Shown: piece after piece, positions 27,286 to 35,497 of the stretch | How the letters are laid out: every line of letters begins with the position of its first letter | How positions within the stretch are numbered: position 1 is the stretch's first letter | DNA from: Variovorax paradoxus | GTDB lineage: Bacteria; Pseudomonadota; Gammaproteobacteria; Burkholderiales; Burkholderiaceae_C | Reading direction: 5' to 3' | NCBI RefSeq assembly: GCF_000834655.1 | Contig: NZ_JXQQ01000018.1 | Coordinates: 1 to 64,000 of the forward strand | DNA: 64,000 nucleotides | Translations under genes and position numbers: made by a program | The notes under the pieces: model-generated | Database searches by the model: none | What the model was told of the DNA's origin: nothing | Seen by the model: the letters and a program-made list of their open reading frames with translations, nothing else

Positions 27286-28068
27286 TCAATCCTGGCGGGG
27301 GCCGCCGGCTTCATGTTCCACGCGCTGCCAGATCTCGATGGCCATCGGGTCGTCGATCTCCTCCAGGATGTGGCCCACCAGGCCGATCGCGCGCGCCATC
27401 ACGCCGAGGCCGCGGATGATCTTCCAGGGGAATCCGAACTCGGCGGCGATCGCGCCGACGGCACCCGTGGCGTTGATCGGCAGCGACTTGCCCGAGACGC
27501 GCTCGGCCTCCGCCTGCACCGCCTGCATCAGCGCGACGTAGTGGGTGGAGAGGCCGTTCTCCGCCGCGATCTGGAACAGGCGCGGCGTGCGCGGGTCGAT
27601 GGGCTTGTGCAGCGGATGGCCCAGGCCCGGCACGATCTGCTTGCGCGTTCGAAAGCCGGCCACGATGTCCCTGGCCATGTCGGCGAGCGGTCGGGTCGGC
27701 TTCTCGCCGAAAGGGATGGCCTCGTACAGCATCCTGGCCGCGCCTTCGGTGCTGCCGACGAACACGGTGCCCAGGCCGCACAAGCCCGCGGCCACGGCGG
27801 CCTGCAACGCTTCGGGGGCGCCCGCATAGGTGAGGCGGGCGGCCAGCGCGCTCGGCGTCACGCCATGCTCGACCAGCGTGACGACGATCGCGTTGAAGGT
27901 GACGGACTCCTGCGGCGTCGGGATGCGCCCCGTGAGCTCCAGGAAGGCCATGTCGCCCAGGTTCAGGTGGCCGAGAATTTCCGAGGGCAGGTCGCGTCCG
28001 CGCACGGTGATCCTGTCGGGGGTGCTGTGGCCCAACTCGGTGTGCAGTGATTTCTTGATCTTGGTCAT
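27286..28068 (-). CDS. Citryl-CoA lyase / citrate synthase-family protein
   Basis: 260-residue protein matching the small citrate-synthase-like domain that forms the lyase part of ATP-citrate lyase and stand-alone citryl-CoA lyases. The conserved VPGLGHPLHKPIDPRTPRLF and GLVGHILEEIDDP are visible. Such enzymes split or form a carbon-carbon bond between acetyl-CoA and a keto acid. It is too short for housekeeping citrate synthase (about 430 residues). First gene of the minus-strand operon, divergent from the double acyl-CoA dehydrogenase gene across 106 bases. Confidence 0.84.
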   Translation of the reverse strand: MTKIKKSLHTELGHSTPDRITVRGRDLPSEILGHLNLGDMAFLELTGRIPTPQESVTFNAIVVTLVEHGVTPSALAARLTYAGAPEALQAAVAAGLCGLGTVFVGSTEGAARMLYEAIPFGEKPTRPLADMARDIVAGFRTRKQIVPGLGHPLHKPIDPRTPRLFQIAAENGLSTHYVALMQAVQAEAERVSGKSLPINATGAVGAIAAEFGFPWKIIRGLGVMARAIGLVGHILEEIDDPMAIEIWQRVEHEAGGPRQD

Positions 28069-28174
28069 GCGCCGAATCTAGTCCCGTCTCGCGCGAGGTG
28101 GTTCCGTGATTGCGAAACCCTCCCTTCGGCAAATGCAAATGCCGCTGGCCGGGGTCTTCTGCCACGCTGCAGCC

Positions 28175-30493
28175 ATGGACTTCGAATCACTCTCGGCAAT
28201 GCGCGAAGCAGCGCTCGACTACTTCGTGCGCAGCCGCGCCACGCAAAGGCGGCGCGCATTGATGGAGCAGCCCGGTGCAGGCGAAGCGCAGGGCTGGAAC
28301 GCGCTCGCGGAGCTGGGCTGGACGGGCATGCTCGCGCCCGAATCCGCAGGCGGCCTGGGGCTGGAACTGGATGGCGCGGCGGAAATCCTGCGTGCGGCCG
28401 GCGAGCACGCGGCGCCCGAGCCGCTGCTGGCCGTAGCCGTCCTCAGTGCGTTGCTGCTGGCGCGGCTGGACACGCCCGCGGCCCGCGCATTGCTGTCGGA
28501 CCTGATCGCAGGCCACAGCCTGCCCGCACTCGCCTGGCAGGAAAGCGCGGGCGACCTGAGCGCGGTGCCGCTCGCCTGCGGTTGCGAGAGGCGCGCGGGC
28601 AGCGTGCTGCTGCAGGGCGAAAAGCTCATGGTGCTGCCGGGCTCGGCCGCCAGTGGTTGGCTGGTGTCGGCGCGCGGCGACGACGATGCGGTGATCCTCT
28701 GGGTGCCGCGCAGCACCGAAGGCGTGAGCGAAACCGTGGTGCCGCTGGTCGATGGCGGACAGGCCTCGAGCCTGCGCTTCGAGCAGGTCGCGCTGCCGTC
28801 CGATGCGGTGCTGGCCGAGGGACCCGCCGCGCAGGAGGCACTGCGCCGCGCGCTTGCGGCCGGCCAGGTGCTGCAGGCCGCCGAGCTGCTCGGCGCGGGG
28901 CAGGCGATGCTTTCTCAGACGCTGGCCTACCTGCGCACGCGCTCGCAGTTCGGCAAGCCCATCGGCAGCTTCCAGGCCCTGCAGCATCGCTGCGTCGACA
29001 TGTTCATCCATCTCGAGGTGGCGCAGGCCACGTTGAACGACGTGCTGGCGCTGACGGGTGCAGGGCTGCCGGTGGAGCGGCTCGAAGCCGAGGCGAGCCG
29101 CGCCAATGCGCGCTGCACGGCGGCTGCGCTGCAGGCCTCGCGCACGTCGGTGCAGTTGCACGGCGCCATCGGCTACACGCAGGAGTGCGACCTCAGTCTT
29201 TTCTACAAGCGCGTGCTGTGCCTCTCGGCGTGGCTCGGCAATGTCACCGCGCACCAGCATCGGCACGGCTTGCTCGCAGGCGAGGGCGATGCGACGACGA
29301 GTACCGCCGGATGGACCGGCGAGTTCCCCCGCACCGCCGACTGGGCAAGCATGCCCGAGGCCGAGTTCCGCCGCATGGTGCGCAGCTTCCTGCAGCAGCG
29401 CTACCCGCAGGCGCTGCGCTATCTCTCGCACCGCGCGCGCTGGAGCGAGATGCGCGACTGGTACCTCACGCTGTCCGCGCAGGGATGGATCGCCCCGGCG
29501 TGGCCCGAGGCGCACGGCGGCATGGGCCTGCCGGCGGACAAGCTCATCGCATGGATTGAGGAACTGGAGCAATACGGCGTGGCGCGCGCGCCCGACCAGG
29601 GCATCGTGATGATCGGGCCGCTGCTCATCCAGCACGGCACGCCCGAACAGCAGCAGCGCTTTCTGCCGCGCATCCTGAGCGGCGAGCACGTCTGGTGCCA
29701 GGGCTATTCGGAGCCCGGTGCCGGCTCCGATCTCGCGGGCCTTCGCACCGAGGCCATCGCAGGGCGCGATGCCGAGGGCGATCACTTCATCGTCAACGGC
29801 CAGAAGATCTGGACCACGCTCGCGCAGGACGCAAACCACATCTTCATGCTCGTGCGCACCGACAAGGGAGCGCGCAAGCAAGAGGGCATCAGTTTTCTAC
29901 TGTGCGACCTGCGCACGCCGGGCATCACGGTGCGGCCGATCCACACGCTGGCGGGCGAGCCCGAGTTCTGCGAGGTGTTCTTCGACAGCGTGCGCGTGCC
30001 GGCCGGCAATCTCGTGGGCAAGTTGCACGGGGGCTGGACGATCGCGAAGGCGCTACTGGGTTTCGAGCGCATCTTTCTTGGCAGTCCCAAGCAGTCGCAG
30101 TACGCGCTGGGCCAGCTTGCTCGGCTTGCAGAGGCGCGGCGCCTGTTTGCGGACGCGGTGTTCGCGCAACGCTTCGCGGCGCTGCGGCTCGACGTGGCCG
30201 ACCTCACGGCGGCCTACACCAGCTTCGCCGACATCGTGCGTGCCGGCAAGCCGCTGCCCGCGTCGGTGTCGTTGCTGAAGATCTGGGCGAGCGAGACCTA
30301 CCACCGCATCGGCGCCCTGCTGGTCGAGGCCGGCGAAGAGCAGGGCGCGGTCGCAGGCGACCAGGTGCTCGACGGGCAGACCTTCAACGTGCTCTCGCCA
30401 CTCATCGGCTCGACGGCCGCAATGATCTACGGCGGCACCAACGAGATACAGCGCAACATCCTCGCGCGGCAGGTGCTGGACCTTCCGGCCTGA
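28175..30493 (+). CDS. Tandem (double-domain) acyl-CoA dehydrogenase
   Basis: 772-residue fusion of two acyl-CoA dehydrogenase units. The N half (about 1-370) has LRTRSQFGKPIGSFQALQH and LHGAIGYTQECDLS, and lacks a clear catalytic glutamate motif. The C half (about 385-772) has YSEPGAGSDLAGLRT, FIVNGQKIWTT and the normal YGGTNEIQRN near 756 with its glutamate. Steroid and cholesterol-side-chain dehydrogenases of actinobacteria use two such chains as a heterodimer; a fused pair would be an analogous layout. ATG 28175 (MDFESLSAMRE) chosen; an in-frame GTG lies 69 bases upstream. Followed by Bug and CoA ligase genes. Confidence 0.86.
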   Translation: MDFESLSAMREAALDYFVRSRATQRRRALMEQPGAGEAQGWNALAELGWTGMLAPESAGGLGLELDGAAEILRAAGEHAAPEPLLAVAVLSALLLARLDTPAARALLSDLIAGHSLPALAWQESAGDLSAVPLACGCERRAGSVLLQGEKLMVLPGSAASGWLVSARGDDDAVILWVPRSTEGVSETVVPLVDGGQASSLRFEQVALPSDAVLAEGPAAQEALRRALAAGQVLQAAELLGAGQAMLSQTLAYLRTRSQFGKPIGSFQALQHRCVDMFIHLEVAQATLNDVLALTGAGLPVERLEAEASRANARCTAAALQASRTSVQLHGAIGYTQECDLSLFYKRVLCLSAWLGNVTAHQHRHGLLAGEGDATTSTAGWTGEFPRTADWASMPEAEFRRMVRSFLQQRYPQALRYLSHRARWSEMRDWYLTLSAQGWIAPAWPEAHGGMGLPADKLIAWIEELEQYGVARAPDQGIVMIGPLLIQHGTPEQQQRFLPRILSGEHVWCQGYSEPGAGSDLAGLRTEAIAGRDAEGDHFIVNGQKIWTTLAQDANHIFMLVRTDKGARKQEGISFLLCDLRTPGITVRPIHTLAGEPEFCEVFFDSVRVPAGNLVGKLHGGWTIAKALLGFERIFLGSPKQSQYALGQLARLAEARRLFADAVFAQRFAALRLDVADLTAAYTSFADIVRAGKPLPASVSLLKIWASETYHRIGALLVEAGEEQGAVAGDQVLDGQTFNVLSPLIGSTAAMIYGGTNEIQRNILARQVLDLPA

Positions 30494-30536
30494 GCGATGC
30501 GAGCGCCGAAGAAATAAACAACAGGAGACAACGCCC

Positions 30537-31538
30537 ATGCCATCTTTCGATCACTCCCGGCGCCATGCCGTGGCCGCGCTGGCGGGCAGCGCATTGCTGT
30601 CCATGCTGCCCGCGCGCGTCCTCGCGCAACAGGCGCAACAGCAGCAGGTGCTGCCATCGCTCATCAAGCTTGTGGTCGGCTATTCGGCCGGCGGGCCGGT
30701 CGACGGCGCCGCGCGCCTGCTCGCGCCCGCGCTGGGCCAGGAGCTCGGCACGCAGGTGATCGTGGACAACCGCCCCGGCGCCGCCGGCTCGCTCGGCGGC
30801 AACGCGGTCGCCAAGGCGCCGCCCGATGGCGCCATGCTGTTCTTCGGCGCGAGCCCGACCATCACGATCAATCCGAACGTGCAGCGCGGCATGCCGTTCG
30901 ACCCGATGAAGGACCTGACGCCCATCGCGCCGCTGGTGGACTACACCAACGTGCTCGTGGTCAACAAGGACCTGCCGGTGCGCAACGTCGCCGAGCTGCT
31001 GGCCTATGCGAAGGCCCGGCCCGGCAAGCTCTTCTACGGCTCGGCCGGCGTGGGCGCCTCCAACCACCTGAGCGGCGCGCTGCTCGAGAAGATGGCCGGC
31101 GTGCAGCTCACGCACGTGCCCTACAAGGGCAGCGCGCCCGCGCTCGCCGACGTGATGGCGGGCACGGTGCCGATGATGTTCGACATCATCGCGACCTCGC
31201 GGCCCTTCATCCAGTCGGGGCGCCTGCGCGCGCTGGCCGTCACTTCGCGCCAGCGCAACCGCATGCTGCCCGACGTGCCGACGATGATCGAATCGGGCGT
31301 GGCCGACTACGACGTGGGCGGCTGGTTCGGCCTCTACGGCCCGGCGCGCATGGACCCGGCGCTGGTCGCGCGCATCAACGCTGCCGCGCACAAGATGCTG
31401 GCGCGCGACGACATCGCGAGCCGTCTGCGCGAGCAGGGCTACGACGTGTGGTCGGGCGGTGCCGAGCTGCTTGCGACCAAGGGCCAGTCCGACCGCAAGC
31501 TCTGGGCGACCGCGTCCAAGGGCATCGAGGCGGAATAG
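30537..31538 (+). CDS. Bug-family tripartite tricarboxylate transporter substrate-binding protein
   Basis: 333-residue periplasmic binding protein. The signal peptide runs through SRRHAVAALAGSALLSMLPARVLAQ; the mature part begins IKLVVGYSAGGPVDGAARLLAPAL, followed by [23 protein letters not shown] and VPYKGSAPALADVM, all Bug signatures. It sits between the double acyl-CoA dehydrogenase and an acyl-CoA ligase gene that starts four bases after its stop, implying capture of a carboxylate that is then activated to its CoA ester. Confidence 0.93.
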   Translation: MPSFDHSRRHAVAALAGSALLSMLPARVLAQQAQQQQVLPSLIKLVVGYSAGGPVDGAARLLAPALGQELGTQVIVDNRPGAAGSLGGNAVAKAPPDGAMLFFGASPTITINPNVQRGMPFDPMKDLTPIAPLVDYTNVLVVNKDLPVRNVAELLAYAKARPGKLFYGSAGVGASNHLSGALLEKMAGVQLTHVPYKGSAPALADVMAGTVPMMFDIIATSRPFIQSGRLRALAVTSRQRNRMLPDVPTMIESGVADYDVGGWFGLYGPARMDPALVARINAAAHKMLARDDIASRLREQGYDVWSGGAELLATKGQSDRKLWATASKGIEAE

Positions 31539-31541
31539 CCG

Positions 31542-33041
31542 ATGCATCACCGCATCCACGACCTGCTGCAGGGGCGAGCGCTCCGTACGCCGGACACCGT
31601 CTTCCTTTTCGAGCCCGACGGCACCACCACCTACGCGGCGCTGCAGGCGATGGCCGACACCGCCACGCAGGACCTGCTGGACGCCGGCGTACGACCGACC
31701 GATCGCGTGGTGCTGGTGGCCGAGAACTGCGCCGCGCACATCGCGCTGCTGATGGCATGCAGCCGTGTCGGGGCGTGGTCGTGCGGCGTGAATGCGCGCA
31801 TGTCGCCGGGTGAGATCGCAGCCATCGCCGAGCGTGCGGATGCGCGCCTGTGCTGCTTCACGACGGGCGCGTCGGTGGCCGCGCGGCTGCATGCGGAGCG
31901 AGCAGCAGCGACAACGGCCAGGCTGCCGGGCGTCATGTATTCCGCCGTGCGCGCCCAGGCGCGGACCGAGCCCGATGCGGCGCTGGCCGACACGGCCGCG
32001 ATCATCTTCACCTCCGGCACTTCGGGCACGCCCAAGGGCGTGATGGTGTCGCACGGTGGGCTGCTGCATTTCGGTCGCGTGTCGGCCAGCGTGCGCGCGC
32101 TCGATGCGCGCGACCGCGTCTACGCGTTCCTTCCGATGACGCACATCTTCGGCATCGGCACGGTGCTGATGGCCGCGCTCACTGGCGGCGCGTCGCTGGT
32201 GCTGCGCGGCAGCTTCTCGCCGGCCGAGATGCTGCATGCGTTGGCGCACGAGGAGGTGTCGAACCTGCTCGGACCGCCGACGATGTATGCGCGGCTGCTG
32301 GCGCACATCGAGGCCGAGAGGGCGGCGCCGCGCTTTCCTCGCCTGCGCTACGTGTACACCGGCTCGGCGCCGCTCGACCTCGCACTCAAGCAGCGCGTCG
32401 AGCGCCTCTTCGGCCAGCCGCTGCACTACGGCTACGGCCTCTCGGAGTACGCGGGCTCGGTGTTCCTCACGCGCACCGAGGCGCCGCGCGCGGACACGGC
32501 GGCCGGCCATGCGGTCGAAGGCGGCGAGGCGCGCATCGTGGGCATCGACGGCAAGGACGCGGCAGAGGGCGGGACCGGCGAAATCTGGCTGCGAGGCCCC
32601 GGCCTGATGCTCGGCTATTTCCGCGATGCGGCCGCCACCGCGCAGGTGATGCGCCCAGGCGGCTGGTACGCCACCGGCGACCTCGGGCGCTTCGGCGACG
32701 ACGGCGCGCTGTTCGTGGTGGGGCGGCTGAAGGAAATGATCATCCGCTCGGGCTTCAACGTGTACCCGGCGGAAATCGAGGCGGTGATCGGCCGCTTCGA
32801 GGGCGTGCACCTGTGCGCGGTGGTCGGCGTGCCGGAGGCCGATGGTAACGAGCAGATCGTCGCCTTCGCCGAGCTCAAGCCCGGCGCCTCGCTCGACGAG
32901 GCCGCGCTGCGCGCATACCTGGCCCAGCACCTGTCGCCCTACAAGCGGCCGGCCCGCATCGAGGTGATCGACGCGATGCCGACCACCGCCAACGGCAAGC
33001 TGCTCAAGCGGGAACTGCAGGCGCGGGCCCGGGCGTGGTGA
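31542..33041 (+). CDS. AMP-binding acyl-CoA ligase (class I adenylate-forming)
   Basis: 499-residue ligase converting a carboxylate, ATP and CoA into acyl-CoA, AMP and PPi. The P-loop TSGTSGTPKGVMVSH is near 156; YTGSAPL, YGLSE and YATGDLGRF follow; the C-terminal subdomain contains IIRSGFNVYPAEIEAVIGR and the catalytic lysine in TANGKLLKREL. Closest in style to medium-chain or aromatic acid ligases; the chain-length pocket cannot be read with confidence. Last gene of the plus-strand part of the catabolic island, cotranscribed with the Bug gene. Confidence 0.9.
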   Translation: MHHRIHDLLQGRALRTPDTVFLFEPDGTTTYAALQAMADTATQDLLDAGVRPTDRVVLVAENCAAHIALLMACSRVGAWSCGVNARMSPGEIAAIAERADARLCCFTTGASVAARLHAERAAATTARLPGVMYSAVRAQARTEPDAALADTAAIIFTSGTSGTPKGVMVSHGGLLHFGRVSASVRALDARDRVYAFLPMTHIFGIGTVLMAALTGGASLVLRGSFSPAEMLHALAHEEVSNLLGPPTMYARLLAHIEAERAAPRFPRLRYVYTGSAPLDLALKQRVERLFGQPLHYGYGLSEYAGSVFLTRTEAPRADTAAGHAVEGGEARIVGIDGKDAAEGGTGEIWLRGPGLMLGYFRDAAATAQVMRPGGWYATGDLGRFGDDGALFVVGRLKEMIIRSGFNVYPAEIEAVIGRFEGVHLCAVVGVPEADGNEQIVAFAELKPGASLDEAALRAYLAQHLSPYKRPARIEVIDAMPTTANGKLLKRELQARARAW

Positions 33042-33172
33042 TCTGCGGCAAGCGGACGACCCACCTCCCATGGAGTCCACTCGGACTTATCCTGCATAGA
33101 GGTGCGCTGCCGTCCGCCAGCCGGGCACATGCAGGCGCTGCATCGTGGTGGTCTTCAACAAGGAAACCCACC

Positions 33173-33352
33173 ATGGCCGATGACCTGAGCAAGCGCGGAC
33201 CGCAGGATGCAGCCCGCATCAACGTCAATGAATCGCACGAGGTCCGCTACTGGACGCAGACGCTGGGTGTGACCGAGGCGCAGTTGCGCTCGGCCGTCGC
33301 CGCCGCCGGCGTCGAGGTGAAGGACATCCGCACCTACCTCGGAAAACCCTGA
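33173..33352 (+). CDS. DUF3606 domain-containing protein
   Basis: 59-residue cytosolic protein with the DUF3606 pattern: DRINVNESHEVRYWTQTLGV-like centre (here ARINVNESHEVRYW) followed by TEAQLRSAVAAAGV and a short basic end. Function of the family is not established. ATG 33173 has AAGGAAA upstream. Stands alone between the CoA ligase and a histidine-kinase-like gene. Confidence 0.85.
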   Translation: MADDLSKRGPQDAARINVNESHEVRYWTQTLGVTEAQLRSAVAAAGVEVKDIRTYLGKP

Positions 33353-33524
33353 GGCCCGGTTGCTGGAACGCGGGCGCCGAGGGCGTAGGCACGCTCCTAC
33401 ACCTGGCCGGGGAGGCGGGCACGATACTTGTTGCCTTCTCCCCCCGATTCAGGAAGTTTCCCGTGACCGTGTTCCCCGCCTGCCCCAACCGCACGGGCTG
33501 CGCCCCCATCTGGGCAGCAGCGCA

Positions 33525-34202
33525 ATGAAATCGTCGCCAGGAGCGCGCAGCTGGATCGCTGCCGGCGTTCGCCACGAACTGCTCACACGCGCCTTGCCGG
33601 CCCTCCGCCACGACATGGCGGCGCCTGTCTCGGTCGTGCGCATGGCACTGCTGATGCTCAAGCGCCAGGTGGCTGCCACCCCTATCGATCCTGCCGCATG
33701 CGAAGAGCGCGTGGCGCTCATCGACAACCAGGTATCGGAGCTGGTGCAAGCCATCCGGTCGCTGCGCGACTGGGAGCTGGCCACCACCGACGACGGCATC
33801 ACCCGCAGTGCGCTGGTGGCGCAGTGCGTGAACCTGATGCGTTCGGCTTTCGACCTGCACGGCGTGATGCTCGATGCCGACCCCTCGCTCGATGCGCAGG
33901 AAGGCGAGCCGCGCCGACCAGCGGCGGCCGCCTTGCGCTACCTTTTCCTGGGTGCGCTTGGCTATCTGCACGACGGCGCAGCGGAGGCCGGCGCGATCCG
34001 GGTCGAGGCGGACGGCCCCGACGCGCTGCGCTTCGTCGCATTGCCCCGCGAACCGGGTGCCGTGAACCCCGTGCTCGATGCGCACCGCGCGCCGCGCGCC
34101 CTGGCCATCGACGCGATCGCCCTGCAGAACCTCGCCGAGGACATGGGTTACGCCATCGCGGTGGACGGCGACAGCGTGCGTTTCTCTCTCGCGACCGGCT
34201 GA
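33525..34202 (+). CDS. Orphan histidine-kinase-core-like protein with degenerate ATPase domain
   Basis: 225-residue protein I do not recognise as a named family. Residues ~15-75 resemble a dimerisation/phosphoacceptor helix pair: LRHDMAAPVSVVRMALLML has the H-D-x-x-x-P pattern. The second half looks like the remains of a HATPase fold (AAALRYLFLGALGYLHDGA; LAEDMGYAIAVDGDSVRFSL at the end), but glycine-rich ATP boxes are absent. The layout recalls ChpT-type phosphotransferases. No sensor or membrane segment. Its last 55 bases overlap the convergent topoisomerase IB gene. Confidence 0.65.
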   Translation: MKSSPGARSWIAAGVRHELLTRALPALRHDMAAPVSVVRMALLMLKRQVAATPIDPAACEERVALIDNQVSELVQAIRSLRDWELATTDDGITRSALVAQCVNLMRSAFDLHGVMLDADPSLDAQEGEPRRPAAAALRYLFLGALGYLHDGAAEAGAIRVEADGPDALRFVALPREPGAVNPVLDAHRAPRALAIDAIALQNLAEDMGYAIAVDGDSVRFSLATG

Positions 34203-35386
34203 GGCGTGCGCCGCACGGCGGTGCGCTGCTGGCCGGCGCGCCGCTCGCGTGCTTGCTGTTGGCGGTGCGTCCGCAGGAACGCCACCAGCCGCCGCTCCGC
34301 CGCATACAGCCCGCGCGATGGACTGGCCGTGTCTCGGCCGGCGATCTTCTCGAACAGCGCTGTGGCCGCATCCTCGTCGTTGTTCGCAAGCGCGCTGCCC
34401 AGCGCCAGCACGGCCGGGTGGACATAGGCCTTCTTGCAGACGGCCGGCGTATTGCCTAACTGCTTGGCAACCGCCGCGAGGATGTCCTTGGCGCTGTAGC
34501 GGCTTCCGTCCGCGGCGACACGGCCCGGATCGCAGGCCAGGCGCGTGAGTTCCAGCGCCTGCACCGTGCCGTGCCAGGTGCGGAAGTCCTTGGCGGTGAA
34601 GCGTTCGCCGTCGGCGCCTTCCGCGGCTTGCGCGATGTAGTCGTTGACGTCGGTGGACGAGACGCCGCGCAACTCGCCGTCTTCGTCCGCGTACTGGAAG
34701 AGCGCCTGCCCCGGCAACTGCTGGCATTGCCGCACCACCTTCGCCACGCGCGGGTCTTCGAGCTTCGCCTCGTGCATCACGCCGCTCTTGCCCTTGAAAT
34801 GGAGACGCAGCGCCGTGCCCTGCACGGCCGCGTGCCGGTTGCGCAGCGTCGTGAGGCCGAAGGAGCCGTTGCTGCTCGCGTACTCCTCGTTGCCCACGCG
34901 CAGCAGCGTGGTGTCGAGCAGGCGCACCAGCGCGGCCAGCACCTGGCTGCGCCCGGGCACCTTCTGACCCTTCACCGGTTGCAGGTCGCGCGCAACGCGG
35001 GCGCGGATGCGCGGCAGCACGAGCGCGAAGGCCTCGAGCCGGTCGAACTTGGTCTCGTCCTTCATCACGCGCCAGTCGGCGTGGTAGCGGTACTGCTTGC
35101 GGCCGCGCGCATCGATGCCGGTGGCCTGCAGGTGGCCGTTGGGCAGCGGGCAGATCCACACCTGCGTGTAGGCCGGCGGAATGGCCAGCATGCGGATGCG
35201 GGAGATCTCGTCCACGTCGCGCAGCCACCGGCCCTTGGCGTCGCGGTAGCGGAAGCGCTCGCCGTGCTTCAGGCGCTGAATGCCCGGCATGTCGGGGTTC
35301 ACGTAGACCAGGCCGTTGGCGATGGGCGTGGGCTTAGAGGGCGCCTTGGCGGGCGGTCTGGCAATGGGCGAGGTGGAGGCCGGCAT
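34148..35386 (-). CDS. DNA topoisomerase IB
   Basis: 412-residue eukaryote-like (poxvirus-type) topoisomerase IB that relaxes supercoils through a 3'-phosphotyrosine. Landmarks are IPPAYTQVWICP, QYRYHADWRVMKDETKFDRL, RVGNEEYASSNGSFGLTTLR, TAKDFRTWHGT and the active-site tyrosine Y321 in KKAYVHPAVL. The last ~60 residues are basic and variable. ATG 35386 (MPASTSPIARPP) fits; a proline-rich leader precedes the fold. Convergent with, and overlapping, the histidine-kinase-like gene. Confidence 0.94.
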   Translation of the reverse strand: MPASTSPIARPPAKAPSKPTPIANGLVYVNPDMPGIQRLKHGERFRYRDAKGRWLRDVDEISRIRMLAIPPAYTQVWICPLPNGHLQATGIDARGRKQYRYHADWRVMKDETKFDRLEAFALVLPRIRARVARDLQPVKGQKVPGRSQVLAALVRLLDTTLLRVGNEEYASSNGSFGLTTLRNRHAAVQGTALRLHFKGKSGVMHEAKLEDPRVAKVVRQCQQLPGQALFQYADEDGELRGVSSTDVNDYIAQAAEGADGERFTAKDFRTWHGTVQALELTRLACDPGRVAADGSRYSAKDILAAVAKQLGNTPAVCKKAYVHPAVLALGSALANNDEDAATALFEKIAGRDTASPSRGLYAAERRLVAFLRTHRQQQARERRAGQQRTAVRRTPQPVAREKRTLSPSTAMA

Positions 35387-35497
35387 GGGGTTTGCGTCTG
35401 GAGGATGCAACCGCTTGTGCCAGCACCGACAATCGCCCGGTGTAGGACGCCGCAAGCTGTTGGTGCCTCTCTTCTACTTATCTCCGCCCGAAAAATC

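Noticed and set aside
30402-33080. 892-codon open frame antisense to the Bug and CoA ligase genes
   Set aside because: No recognisable motif, His/Arg/Gln-rich composition; the plus-strand genes have full family signatures.
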